From NCBI RefSeq assembly GCF_000972785.3, contig NZ_CP011253.3, forward strand, positions 1,922,001-1,986,000: a stretch of 64,000 nucleotides of DNA, read 5' to 3'. Below the pieces are notes generated by a model that worked only from the letters and a program-made list of their open reading frames with translations, ran no database searches and was not told where the DNA came from. The number at the start of each line of letters is the position of its first letter. The first letter of the stretch is position 1. Source of the DNA: Pandoraea oxalativorans. Its GTDB lineage: Bacteria; Pseudomonadota; Gammaproteobacteria; Burkholderiales; Burkholderiaceae. Positions 53,478 through 62,834 of the stretch are shown here, piece by piece. The position numbers and the translations under genes are program-made.

Positions 53478-54947
53478 ATGCAAAACATTAATCTGCTGCC
53501 TGCGCTGCCGGAAGCCATCCTGCTGCTCATGATCCTCGTGATCATGATGTGCGACGCGTTCTTCGGCCAGACGCGCAAGCTCAACTACGTGCTGGCGCTC
53601 ATCACGTCGGCTGTCGTGTCGGTGCTGTGGGCTTGCAACGCCGCCGACCCGGCGTCGCATTACCTGTTCGGCAATGTGTTCGTCGCCGACCCGATGTCGA
53701 ACCTGCTCAAGGCCTTCGGTGGTCTGGCCACGTTCGTCACGTTCGTCTACGGCCAGAAGTATCTGGAAGCCCGCGGTCTTGCCCGAGGCGACTTCTACGT
53801 CCTCAGCCTGTTCTCGCTGCTGGGCTTGTCGGTGATGATCTCGGGCAACAGCTTCCTGACGCTGTATCTGGGTCTGGAACTGATGTCGCTGTCGCTGTAT
53901 GCGCTCGCTGCCGTGTGGCGCGATTCGACGAACGCGACCGAGTCGGCCATGAAGTACTACGTGCTGGGCGCGCTGGCTTCGGGTTTCCTGCTGTACGGGA
54001 TGTCGATGATGTACGGCGCGACGGGCTCGCTCGAACTCGCCAAGGTCTTCGAAGTGATCGCTTCGGGCGCCGTGAACAAGATCGTGCTGGTGTTCGGCGT
54101 GGTCTTCGTGGTCGCGGGTCTGGCGTTCAAGCTGGGTGCTGCGCCGTTCCACATGTGGGTGCCGGACGTCTATCAGGGCGCACCGACCCCGGTCACGCTG
54201 CTCATCGGCGGCGCACCGAAGCTGGGTGCCTTCGCGCTGCTGCTGCGCTTGCTGGTGGAAGGCATGCTGCCGCTGGCGATCGACTGGCAGCAGATGCTGA
54301 TCATCCTGGCGGTACTCTCTCTGGTGATCGGTAACCTGACGGCTATCGTGCAGACCAACGTCAAGCGTCTGCTGGCGTACTCGACGATCTCGCACATGGG
54401 CTTCGTGCTGCTGGGCATGCTCTCGGGCGTGGTGGGCGGCAAGATCGACGGCATCGCCGACGCGTACGGTTCGTCGCTGTTCTACAGCGTGATCTATCTG
54501 CTCACGACGCTGGGTACGTTCGGTATCGTGCTGCTGCTCTCGCGTAAGGGCTTCGAAGCCGAGAACCTCTCGGATCTGAAGGGCCTGAATCAGCGCAGCC
54601 CGTGGTTTGCCTTCGTCATGCTGATGTTGATGTTCTCGCTGGCTGGCATTCCGCCGCTGGCAGGCTTCTACGCCAAGCTGGCCGTGCTGCAGGCCGTCGT
54701 GAACGCCGGTATGGTGTGGCTGGCAGTGGTCGCGGTGATCGCGTCGCTGATTGGTGCGTTCTACTACCTGCGTGTCGTGAAGCTGATGTACTTCGACAAA
54801 GCCGACGACACCCATGCGCTTGAAGGCAGCGGTACGATGCGCTTCGTGCTGTCGATCAACGGTCTGGCCATGCTGTATCTCGGCCTGATGCCGGGTTCGT
54901 TGATGGACTGGTGCCTGCGTACGATCAAGCTGACGCTGGCGAGCTGA
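53478..54947 (+). CDS. nuoN: NADH-quinone oxidoreductase subunit N
   Basis: 489 residues, the third antiporter-like subunit and last gene of the operon. Motifs are [42 protein letters not shown] and [19 protein letters not shown] strong terminator starts 30 bp after the stop. Confidence 0.98.
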   Translation: MQNINLLPALPEAILLLMILVIMMCDAFFGQTRKLNYVLALITSAVVSVLWACNAADPASHYLFGNVFVADPMSNLLKAFGGLATFVTFVYGQKYLEARGLARGDFYVLSLFSLLGLSVMISGNSFLTLYLGLELMSLSLYALAAVWRDSTNATESAMKYYVLGALASGFLLYGMSMMYGATGSLELAKVFEVIASGAVNKIVLVFGVVFVVAGLAFKLGAAPFHMWVPDVYQGAPTPVTLLIGGAPKLGAFALLLRLLVEGMLPLAIDWQQMLIILAVLSLVIGNLTAIVQTNVKRLLAYSTISHMGFVLLGMLSGVVGGKIDGIADAYGSSLFYSVIYLLTTLGTFGIVLLLSRKGFEAENLSDLKGLNQRSPWFAFVMLMLMFSLAGIPPLAGFYAKLAVLQAVVNAGMVWLAVVAVIASLIGAFYYLRVVKLMYFDKADDTHALEGSGTMRFVLSINGLAMLYLGLMPGSLMDWCLRTIKLTLAS

Positions 54948-54977
54948 TTCGTCAGACACGACGGAATAGGGAAACGC

Positions 54978-55010
54978 ACAGGGCAGATCGGCACGATCTG
55001 CCCTGTCGTT
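54978..55010 (+). terminator. Terminator of the nuo operon
   Basis: A 13-bp perfect stem (54978-54990 with 54994-55006, 3-nt loop) is followed by CGTTTG. The T-run is weak but the stem is strong. Confidence 0.75.
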
Positions 55011-55046
55011 TGACAGAGATAGCAAGGCGAGCAGGGGAGACGAACG

Positions 55047-55364
55047 ATGGGGATGTCCGCAGGCGGTACGCTAGTCATTCTGCTGGCCGTGCTGGGCGCG
55101 AACCTGCCGTTCGTGAACCAGCGCTTGTTTGGGATTCTCGGACGCAAGTCGGCGGTCAAGCCGCTGTGGCTTCGACTGATCGAGATGGTGGTGGCGTACT
55201 TGGTCGTGGGTGCGCTGGGTTACCTGATCGAGGCCGGCATCGGTAACGTGTTCGCGCAGGGCTGGGAGTTCTATGCCGTGACGGCGAGCCTGTTTGTCGT
55301 GTTTGCGTTTCCGGGCTTCGTCTACCGGTATTTGTGGCGCCATCGACCGGCGGCCGCCGCGTGA
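55047..55364 (+). CDS. DUF2818 family membrane protein
   Basis: 105 residues with three hydrophobic segments (about 7-22, 43-62, 73-92) and conserved GANLPFVNQRLFG at the N-terminus. DUF2818 genes regularly follow nuoN in beta-proteobacteria. Function unknown. It lies after the nuo terminator and before its own, so it may have its own or read-through transcription. GGGGAGA precedes the ATG. Confidence 0.85.
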   Translation: MGMSAGGTLVILLAVLGANLPFVNQRLFGILGRKSAVKPLWLRLIEMVVAYLVVGALGYLIEAGIGNVFAQGWEFYAVTASLFVVFAFPGFVYRYLWRHRPAAAA

Positions 55365-55382
55365 GATGGATGCTTTGCAAGA

Positions 55383-55407
55383 CGCCGCCCCCGAGGCGGC
55401 GTTTTGT
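55383..55407 (+). terminator. Terminator after DUF2818
   Basis: A 7-bp stem CGCCGCC/GGCGGCG (55383-55389 with 55395-55401) is followed by TTTTGTATT. It separates DUF2818 from the Nudix gene. Confidence 0.8.
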
Positions 55408-55443
55408 ATTCAGGGTTTGCCAATTTTCAGCCGTGGAGGGCTT

Positions 55444-56034
55444 ATGACCCAACAGCAAGACGACCAGCACCTGATTGAGACCGGCATCGAGAGCGATACC
55501 GTCTACGAAGGCGCGTTCCTCACCATCAAGCGCGATCGCGTGCGTCTGCCCGACGGCAAGACGGCGATTCGCGAGTACACGACTCATCCGGGGGCGGTGA
55601 TGGTGATCCCGTTGTTCGAAGACGGTCAGGTACTCATGGAGCGCCAGTATCGCTATCCCCTGAAGCGCGTGATGACGGAGTTGCCCGCGGGTAAGCTCGA
55701 CGAGGCCGAGGGCGGTCTGGTGTGCGGTCAGCGCGAATTGCTGGAAGAAACAGGCTATCGCGCCGAGCGCTGGGATTACCTGACCCGCATTCACCCGGTG
55801 ATTTCGTATTCGACGGAGTTCATCGATATCTGGCTGGCACGCGATCTGACGAAGGGCGAGCAGAAGCTGGACGAAGGCGAGTTTCTGGACGTTTTCAAGA
55901 TGCCCGCGACGGACTTGCTTCAATGGGTGCGCGAAGGGCGCGTCACGGACGTGAAATCGATTATCGGCGCGTTTTGGCTGGAAAAGATATTATCGGGAGT
56001 CTGGCAGCCCGGCGAACGTACGCCGTTGCGCTGA
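55444..56034 (+). CDS. Nudix hydrolase, ADP-ribose pyrophosphatase type
   Basis: 196 residues from ATG 55444 with GGAGGG upstream. The Nudix box is perfect: G83 to Y105 matches Gx5Ex7REUxEExGU (KLDEAEGGLVCGQRELLEE). The N-terminal YEGAFLTIKRDRVRLPDGKTA and the TTHPGAVMVIPL segment fit ADP-ribose/NDP-sugar pyrophosphatases (NudF-like). Next gene DUF1178 follows 80 bp later. Confidence 0.92.
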   Translation: MTQQQDDQHLIETGIESDTVYEGAFLTIKRDRVRLPDGKTAIREYTTHPGAVMVIPLFEDGQVLMERQYRYPLKRVMTELPAGKLDEAEGGLVCGQRELLEETGYRAERWDYLTRIHPVISYSTEFIDIWLARDLTKGEQKLDEGEFLDVFKMPATDLLQWVREGRVTDVKSIIGAFWLEKILSGVWQPGERTPLR

Positions 56035-56114
56035 TTCGCCGTCTTACGGTCATTATTCGATCCCGGTCCCGTCAATGTCATCGAACGGCGGGGCGGGGAC
56101 ACATCCGTTGCATC

Positions 56115-56600
56115 ATGAAGGTTTTTGATCTGCGTTGTGCCCATGAGCACACCTTCGAGGGCTGGTTCGGCTCGGAGGACGATTACCTCTCGCAGCAGTC
56201 CGGAGGGCTGGTGGCGTGCCCGGTCTGTGGCGACACGGCGGTCGTGCGCATGCCGTCCGCGCCGCGTTTGAATCTGTCGGGAACGACGTCGCGCGCTGAG
56301 ACCTCGGCGGTGCAGCCGGGTGGCGCGCCGGTGCGTGCCGATGCGCCGCCTCCGGAAGTTGCGCAAGCCCAGCGTCAATTGCAGACGTTGTGGATGAAGG
56401 CCGTGCGCCACGTCATTGCGAATACGGAAGACGTCGGCAATCGATTCGCCGAGGAAGCGCGCAAGATTCACTATCAGGAAGCCCCGGAGCGCAATATTCG
56501 CGGCACGACGTCGCGAGAAGAAGCCGAGGCGCTTGCCGACGAAGGTATCGACATCATGTCGTTGCCGCTGCCTGACGGCGTCAAGGAAACCCTCCAGTAG
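56115..56600 (+). CDS. DUF1178 family protein
   Basis: 161 residues. Start MKVFDLRCAHEHTFEGWFGS, with C8 and a CPVCGD pair (about 36-39) that look like a small zinc knuckle. A Pro/Ala linker and a helical end with RKIHYQEAPERNIRGTTSREEAEAL follow, the conserved DUF1178 motif. Function unknown. Conserved partner of the Nudix gene in Burkholderiaceae. Confidence 0.85.
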   Translation: MKVFDLRCAHEHTFEGWFGSEDDYLSQQSGGLVACPVCGDTAVVRMPSAPRLNLSGTTSRAETSAVQPGGAPVRADAPPPEVAQAQRQLQTLWMKAVRHVIANTEDVGNRFAEEARKIHYQEAPERNIRGTTSREEAEALADEGIDIMSLPLPDGVKETLQ

Positions 56601-56644
56601 CGGTTCGCCGGGGGGCGTTGTGGCGGCCCTCGCTTGCCTTGACT

Positions 56645-59600
56645 TCACCCCCACGTCGAAATCGCCATCTCGGCCACCTTCGTTCCCCCTACGTCGACCC
56701 GGGCGAGTCTTTCCGCGTCCACTCGCTTGAGGACGAACTGCATCTCGCCCACGCCGTCGAACGCCCCGTATTGACGCGCCAGATCGCCTCTCTGCATCAA
56801 CGCCCCGAAAGCCTTGAGCGCGTCGCCCGTCGAGCGAAATTCGGCAACGCCAAAATTCGGATCGTAGACGATGGTGCCGGCACGCTCGACCACGATGGAC
56901 ATGGCATGACGCCGCGTAGTGACGAGATACGTCGCACAGGCAGGGCCGTCGGCGATCGCTTGTTCCAGCCTGACGAGGTCGAACAGTCCGAGATGCGTCT
57001 CCGCAGCGCTGGCCTCCACGCTGGAATGCAGTCGTATGAGCTTCTCCCGAAGCGAAAGCGCGTGAGGCGATTGCGGCCTTTGAACGGCATTTTCTATCGT
57101 CCTGATGAACGACGTGATGTCCCCCCGATGTTGCGCGACCGCCATCATGCGCACCAGCGGCAAGCAGAATCCGGTACGTCCATCGCCGTTGCTTGCCGTA
57201 TAGGCCATTTGTGGCAGGGGTCGAAATTCTCCGGAGGCGGCACGAATATCTCCTGCAATGCGCTGAGCGTTGAGCGCAGCGCGCTCCATGGCCTCGACAC
57301 GCATGGCTTCTTCGATACGGCGCGAGAGAATGCCGAGCAGTCGGGGGTCGCTGGTCGCGGGATCGACGAAATCCAGCTTGAGCAGTTCCGACGGGCGCGC
57401 TTCCGGGGGGCGATTCAACGGACTCCGCTCTGCTTCGCTTCGTCCCGCCCGAAAGGCTTCCCGATGGGGGGCCGACGCCGCATGATGCTGCGCCGAAAGC
57501 TTCGAGCGGTATTCGAGATCGAGGAAATTCAGGCTCACGTCGTCATGGAACACGGTTGCACTCACTGCGCCGTCGGGTGTGGAGGGCGCGCTCAGATCTC
57601 TGAGAATCCAGTCGTAATTCGCGGTTTGCGAGATCGAGGGGCCGGGCGAGCCGGGCCTGCCATGATCGATCACGTTCCAGGACCTGCGGTCGGGAAAATA
57701 GTCGACATTGAAATAATGCTCCCCGGAACGCACCACCATGCCTTGTTCGCCGCGATATAGGTTGGGCATCAATTGATGCAGCCGTTGCGCTGACCCGGAC
57801 ACCAGAAACGGTCGCAACTGCGCGCGCACCGCAGCGGCGGCATCCATATACCAGCCGATGGGCAGCCCGGCCCCCCCGGAAAGCATGGCGTTCCAGCCCG
57901 CACGTCGAGTCGGTGCGTCGCCGAAGGCAACGGCGGTAGTGCCTATCGCGAAGGTAATCGCAGAGAGCATGCCGGAAGTCGCGCCGATACCCGGCAACGC
58001 GCCCCCGAAGACGGACGCAACGCCAAATACAAAGTTGGTGGCGGCAAGCGTGTCGAGCAACGGTGCGATGACACTACCGGCTGGCCTCGGAGCCCGGGGA
58101 TGCGTTTCTTCCTTCATGCGCGCCCGGAACGCATCGAGGTATGCGGCGAAGGGGTCGCCGGAAATAGGCGATGTCGAGAATGACAAGGCGGGGAAGATGC
58201 CTCTGCCAGGCGCTGGCGCACCGATGAGGCCGGTGCGAATCGCGGTTTCGCGATCGGCTTCGGAGAACGCGCTCACCAGCCGTTCGCGGGCATTCGAATC
58301 TCTGATTTGTTCGGTAAGCCAACTGTGCAACGCCGAAGGCCGGGCAAACGCGATCAGATGATCCGACAGCACGCGAGGGGCATAAACGAGCATCCAGCCG
58401 GTGCCGACATCTTCGAAGATTTGAATGTCCGATTTCGCGCCACCGATGTGCAGCCACGACATGCGAATACCGGGGTCCGGAATCGACGGCATGTGCATCG
58501 GTTCGAGATCCAGCGAATATAGGCTGGCGCATCCGGCGACGCGTCGCGCGATGTCCACCGCTGCGGGCGGCAGGCGACTTTCCTGCTGTTGTACGAATGC
58601 CTCGATGATGAAGGCACCCTTGAGCGACACATACATATTCTGCGAGTGATCTTGCCAGAAGGTATCGAAGACCTCGGTTTGCCGATCGATGAATGACTTC
58701 GCGTCGATGGCGTTAAGCAAATCTGCCGGTGTCAGGTTCGGAATCGTCAGTTCGCGTGCGTCGACGGGGTTTGCATCGTTCGAGAAGATCGCCCGGGTGC
58801 CCGGTGAGAGCGCTTCGGTTTTTGCGCCGCTGACCCGGTTCGCCAGGTATTGCGTCAGCGACGACGATTCGATGGGGGTCTCCGGGCCGTTCCAGTCGAT
58901 CGTCGGAAATTCGAGCGTGGAACTCACACGCTGCCGGTAGACATGGAGGTAAGTTCGCGGCGTCAAGACCGTGCGACCGCTCAAGGTGCTGATCAGTGCG
59001 GTCATGTAATCCTCGGTCGCGCGCGATAGATCGGGCAAGGCTGCGGCGACACAGACCCGCAGTCGGCCCACCCGGTGAGCCGCTCCGATAGCGCCACGGT
59101 CGAGTTGCAGACGCCGTTCGCGGGGGAGCGCGTCGGGGGGGAAGCCGGAGGGAAAGCCTGTGTTGCCGGGCGCAGCTTCCCGCATTCCCGTGTCGAAGTC
59201 GGTGGTATTCGCACCGGCCAGCCATGTTGTCCAGACGGCACTTCGCCGCCCGTCGAGCAGCGCGCTGCCACCGTCGTTGAAGTCGTGGCGAATGACCCTG
59301 AAGCTCGCGCTCAGTGCGAGACGGATCACATCGCCCCGGGCGGCGGGAAGCATCACCCGGCACGGGGTGTCGCCGAAGCACCCGGGCTGCATATCGAGGG
59401 GAATCCGACCGACCAGTTCGCGGTAGATGACGGAGCCTTCTCCTCGGGCCAGATCCCGTTCGAGACTCTGTTCCGATTCGTACTCCCTCAGCGGAAAACC
59501 ACTTCCCAGTACGGCGACAAGTATCCTTCCCGGGTGACGTGTCATCCTTGCGGGATACTCTGAAATGGCAAATGCACCCGCAGGCCTGACGTGGCCTCTG

Positions 59601-61321
59601 CCGGGTACGTCGATGACGATCTCGTGTCCTTTGACATTGCCGATGTCGGCGTCGGGGTGTGATCGACGATGCGCGGCGTCGGGTGCGTACGCGACGATCT
59701 GTGCCAGAACGAGACCATCGCCGGAGATGCGTCCGGCGTTGTACGCGATGGCCGCCTGCTGATCGAGTGCGCTCAACGCCCGGTCGTACAGCGCCTCGAT
59801 GTCAGTGGCGTCGGCGGGAGGGACTTCCAACTCACGCAGATGGCGAAGCCAGCGCTGTCTGCAAGCGTCGATCGTCGTCTCGAAAGCCGGGACAGTCATC
59901 CCCCTGACCTCGTCCTGGGGGACATAGTGACTCTCCTGCGTGCGGTTATGCACATAAATGCCGTAGGCGAGCGGGGTCTCCCTGATGTGGTTCTGCCGTG
60001 TCGCAAATTGGCGTGCGGCGTCGCGAAGCGTCAACGATTCGATCAGGCCGCTGCGCGCGAGGGTCTCCGGCGGCAGTCCCATTTTCTTCGGGCGTCCGAA
60101 GTATTTGAATCGATTCAGGTAGAGGCGATCGGGATCTTGCGTGATGCCGACGCTGGCGAGCGCCGAGATCAGTTCGCGGTCGACGAATTGCCGCAAATTC
60201 AAAACTGGCGAGATTGCGTCGATCAAGGCTTCGCGGGTCCGGGCGCGATTTTCCTGTGCATCGGCGAGGGAAACGATGCGTCGCATTGCGGCCGAATTGT
60301 CCAGCGGGGACTGTTTCGGCGTTTGCATTTGGCCGGGATGACCTGACGCATGACGCGCTGGAGGTGCACCGTCCGGCGCGGGACGCAGCGCGTTCGGGGA
60401 CGCGGTCGATACCGCTGCGCTTGCCGTGGCCGGGAAGCGCAGCGGATCGTAACCCGGCATGGCGTTCGTCAGACGCTCCGCGCCCTCGGAGATCACGCGC
60501 AAACAGGCGTCGACCGCTTCGCCGATGGCTTCCCGAAATAAGGGGCGCCCGCTGTCGTCGGGCAGGACGCGGCCAGGTGCGGGCAACTGGCCTGCGATGC
60601 CGATTTCACTCAGGATGCATGAGGCACTTGCGTAGGCGTAAAGCAAGCCGGTCAACGTGCCGATGGCGCCGCGTCTGTCGAAGCGGAGCGCTGGCGTCGC
60701 ACAACTCACCTTGTGCGCCAGTTCGCGCGCGCGTTGTTCGTAATCGGCCTCACGGAGGTTCGGATCGAATCCGCTGCCCGCCATGCGCAACCATTGGAAC
60801 GTGTCTGTGACGTTCTGCGTCCAGCTCTTGCCGCAGACCGCCATTTGGATAGGCTCGGATTGGCCATCGCGCGCGGTGGCCCGCGTCATCGACCGCCGAA
60901 TGTCTCGCAGATTCGAGGGCGACGTCACACGCAGGCAGGTCGCATCCAGAGATTCGGCGGGATGCCGTCGCGCCAACGCGCTCTCCCAGGAGATCAGGAT
61001 GCCGTGCGCCAGATCGGGCGAGGCATCGAGCGCGTCGGCCAGCACCTCGATACCGCTGTCCAGAAACTGCGCGATCTCGGCAAGCGGGACGTTGCCGAGA
61101 AACCATCGAAGGCTCGTGCGCAGCGCCGGATGGTCTTCGCAGATTTGCGTCATCCTGTCGGCCCAGTACGGCGCATCGGAAGGCAGCGACGCGGTGAGCA
61201 GCGTTTGCAGCGTGGGTGGCCGATCCGGGGGAAACGCCGCCGCAGTGACGGTACGATGCGCGTGTTCCGTTGCGGGCCAGCGTGAGATCGGCGTGAGCGG
61301 AAACTGAGTCGAGCGGATCAT
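56645..61321 (-). CDS. Very large DUF6543/dermonecrotic-toxin-like protein with C-terminal cysteine-protease-like domain
   Basis: 1558 residues from ATG 61321, chosen because AGGAG lies 10 bp upstream; the frame opens 14 codons earlier at a GTG. No Sec signal. I see a helical N-terminal half, a Pro/Ala linker (about 300-340), and a segment at about 900-1025 (LHIGGAKSDIQIFEDV, LVYAPRV, FSEADRE) like DUF6543 toxins of Pseudomonas. A hydrophobic hairpin follows (about 1083-1134), then a beta-rich YFNVDYFPDRRSWNVIDHG part. The last 190 residues have TGFC (C1386), RRHAMSIVV (H1472) and VYDPNFG (D1487). The His-Asp gap of 15 and 'DPNFG' match YopT/PMT-C3-type papain folds. Putative effector or toxin; secretion route unknown. 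The gene is intact and convergent with DUF1178. Confidence 0.75.
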   Translation of the reverse strand: MIRSTQFPLTPISRWPATEHAHRTVTAAAFPPDRPPTLQTLLTASLPSDAPYWADRMTQICEDHPALRTSLRWFLGNVPLAEIAQFLDSGIEVLADALDASPDLAHGILISWESALARRHPAESLDATCLRVTSPSNLRDIRRSMTRATARDGQSEPIQMAVCGKSWTQNVTDTFQWLRMAGSGFDPNLREADYEQRARELAHKVSCATPALRFDRRGAIGTLTGLLYAYASASCILSEIGIAGQLPAPGRVLPDDSGRPLFREAIGEAVDACLRVISEGAERLTNAMPGYDPLRFPATASAAVSTASPNALRPAPDGAPPARHASGHPGQMQTPKQSPLDNSAAMRRIVSLADAQENRARTREALIDAISPVLNLRQFVDRELISALASVGITQDPDRLYLNRFKYFGRPKKMGLPPETLARSGLIESLTLRDAARQFATRQNHIRETPLAYGIYVHNRTQESHYVPQDEVRGMTVPAFETTIDACRQRWLRHLRELEVPPADATDIEALYDRALSALDQQAAIAYNAGRISGDGLVLAQIVAYAPDAAHRRSHPDADIGNVKGHEIVIDVPGRGHVRPAGAFAISEYPARMTRHPGRILVAVLGSGFPLREYESEQSLERDLARGEGSVIYRELVGRIPLDMQPGCFGDTPCRVMLPAARGDVIRLALSASFRVIRHDFNDGGSALLDGRRSAVWTTWLAGANTTDFDTGMREAAPGNTGFPSGFPPDALPRERRLQLDRGAIGAAHRVGRLRVCVAAALPDLSRATEDYMTALISTLSGRTVLTPRTYLHVYRQRVSSTLEFPTIDWNGPETPIESSSLTQYLANRVSGAKTEALSPGTRAIFSNDANPVDARELTIPNLTPADLLNAIDAKSFIDRQTEVFDTFWQDHSQNMYVSLKGAFIIEAFVQQQESRLPPAAVDIARRVAGCASLYSLDLEPMHMPSIPDPGIRMSWLHIGGAKSDIQIFEDVGTGWMLVYAPRVLSDHLIAFARPSALHSWLTEQIRDSNARERLVSAFSEADRETAIRTGLIGAPAPGRGIFPALSFSTSPISGDPFAAYLDAFRARMKEETHPRAPRPAGSVIAPLLDTLAATNFVFGVASVFGGALPGIGATSGMLSAITFAIGTTAVAFGDAPTRRAGWNAMLSGGAGLPIGWYMDAAAAVRAQLRPFLVSGSAQRLHQLMPNLYRGEQGMVVRSGEHYFNVDYFPDRRSWNVIDHGRPGSPGPSISQTANYDWILRDLSAPSTPDGAVSATVFHDDVSLNFLDLEYRSKLSAQHHAASAPHREAFRAGRSEAERSPLNRPPEARPSELLKLDFVDPATSDPRLLGILSRRIEEAMRVEAMERAALNAQRIAGDIRAASGEFRPLPQMAYTASNGDGRTGFCLPLVRMMAVAQHRGDITSFIRTIENAVQRPQSPHALSLREKLIRLHSSVEASAAETHLGLFDLVRLEQAIADGPACATYLVTTRRHAMSIVVERAGTIVYDPNFGVAEFRSTGDALKAFGALMQRGDLARQYGAFDGVGEMQFVLKRVDAERLARVDVGGTKVAEMAISTWG

Positions 61322-61628
61322 TTTTCGACGGCTCCTGCTTGTGAGAGGGAGATTCCGGCGCACGGGGGAGGCCTGCGAGCGCTGAGGGCACTGGCGTTTA
61401 TGGTGAGTGCGCCAATAGCGCAGGGACTTTCAGATATCGCTTGTCGATTGCGGGGGGCTTTGGGGGGAGGTGCGGCGCGCAAAGTCTGCCAGCGAGAGCG
61501 TCGTGCGGTCATGCATAATGTCCCTCACGCGCAGCGATTTTCAGCGCCAGTCGCATCACCGGATGCATCACAGGAACGGCCGGAATTGCTCGAATCCACT
61601 CGGACTATGCGTATAGCGGGAGGTTGGC
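61322..61628. other. Intergenic region upstream of the toxin-like gene
   Basis: 307 bp between divergent genes. Possible promoter region for both the large gene and the MaoC gene. Short open frames here are arginine/alanine-rich and unconvincing, so no immunity or chaperone gene is called. Confidence 0.5.
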
Positions 61629-62084
61629 ATGGCAACGCTTGAGTACTACTTTGAGGACTTCGCAGTCGGTGACACCTTCGACCTTGGCGAATACACATTC
61701 ACTGCCGACGAGATCGTCCAGTTCGCGCGTCAGTTCGACCCGCAGCCCTTTCACGTCGACGAAGCCGCAGGACGCGAATCGCACTTCGGCGGGTTGGTCG
61801 CCAGCGGTTGGCATACGTGCAGCATCATGATGCGGATGAATGTCGACAAGTTGCTGTCGCGCTCGTCCAGCATGGGTTCGCCGGGCGTGGAGCAGATCGA
61901 ATGGCTCAAGCCGGTGCGTCCCGGCGACACGGTGACGGTCACGAGCAGCACGCTCGAAGTGCGCGCGTCGAAGAGCCGTCCGGATCGCGGTGTCGTGCGC
62001 CAGCTGTGGACCGCAACGAATCAGCATGGCGAAGAAGTGTGCCGTTTTCGGGGGACCGGCCTGTATCGCAAACGCGTGGTCTGA
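61629..62084 (+). CDS. MaoC-like hot-dog dehydratase
   Basis: 151 residues. A hot-dog fold with the hydratase 2 motif: D37 and H42 in FDPQPFHVDE, the catalytic pair of (R)-specific enoyl-CoA hydratases. FGGLVASGWHT and VRPGDTVTVTSSTLEVR follow. Acts on enoyl-CoA or related thioesters; exact substrate unknown. An acyl-CoA dehydrogenase lies at the right edge, so a fatty acid theme is possible. GGGAGG upstream. Confidence 0.88.
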   Translation: MATLEYYFEDFAVGDTFDLGEYTFTADEIVQFARQFDPQPFHVDEAAGRESHFGGLVASGWHTCSIMMRMNVDKLLSRSSSMGSPGVEQIEWLKPVRPGDTVTVTSSTLEVRASKSRPDRGVVRQLWTATNQHGEEVCRFRGTGLYRKRVV

Positions 62085-62292
62085 GCGCATATTTACCGGA
62101 TCCTCGCCATCGAGCCGACCAGGCATCCGGTCGCCGATGCATCCGACGGGACGCACGAAGAGATGTCACTCACCAGAGAGTGACGGGGACGAAGAGCCTC
62201 ATGATGGGATCGATATGACGTGGCGGGCGTGACGAAGCTACGATGTCACCCCCCTCGCACTTAAGCGTCGCGCCGGCCAGGCGCACAACTCG

Positions 62293-62628
62293 TCAATGCG
62301 ACAAATCGCTCACCGATGCCGCCGGTGCGTCTCGCTTGACCTGGGTAATCCCGTCTTCCATCTGCTCGGCGGTCGAGAACATCTGGCTTTGGCCGATGAT
62401 CTCGCCGTTGCGCGCCTTGAGCACGAAGTAGGGGCGCCCGGAAGTCGACGTTTTGCGCTCGAATCGGTGATCCTCAGCGGAATTCTTGCGAACGGATTCG
62501 ATGCCGTTTTGCGCAGACGCTCGCGCCTTGTACGTCTCGGAGGAAAGGATGGTATGCCCGCTGTCGCCCAGCAGATGAAAGTGGAATTCACCGTTGGGGC
62601 TGCGCTTGAGTTCGAACTTGCCTGACAT
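62293..62628 (-). CDS. YegP/UPF0339 (DUF1508) family protein
   Basis: 111 residues from ATG 62628 with GGAG 8 bp upstream; the frame extends upstream but without family similarity. Two tandem copies of the 48-residue DUF1508 unit: residues 4-51 (FELKRSPNGEFHFHLL...AQNGIESVRKNS) and 56-101 (FERKTSTSGRPYFVLKARNGEIIGQSQMF...GITQVKRDA). Small beta-alpha domains; function unknown. Confidence 0.9.
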   Translation of the reverse strand: MSGKFELKRSPNGEFHFHLLGDSGHTILSSETYKARASAQNGIESVRKNSAEDHRFERKTSTSGRPYFVLKARNGEIIGQSQMFSTAEQMEDGITQVKRDAPAASVSDLSH

Positions 62629-62834
62629 TTGTGGATCTCCCGGATCTTCCAATGGCCAGCGGCGAGGGACTGCGAACTGCAAGTGACGGCGGCAGAGCGC
62701 CGCGTCGAAGAATGCGCCTAGATTAGCACCGCCAGCGCTTTGGCGAAACCGCACTTTGTTTCGAAGTGTAAACCACCTTGAGTGACAGCCCGTCGAACGG
62801 CCCGGGACGCCGCCGTTCGACGGTCACACCGCGC

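Noticed and set aside
61318..61642. Small open frames beside the toxin-like gene as immunity or chaperone candidates
   Set aside because: Frames are Arg/Ala/Pro-rich, lack good ribosome sites and overlap probable promoter sequence; composition fits non-coding high-GC DNA.
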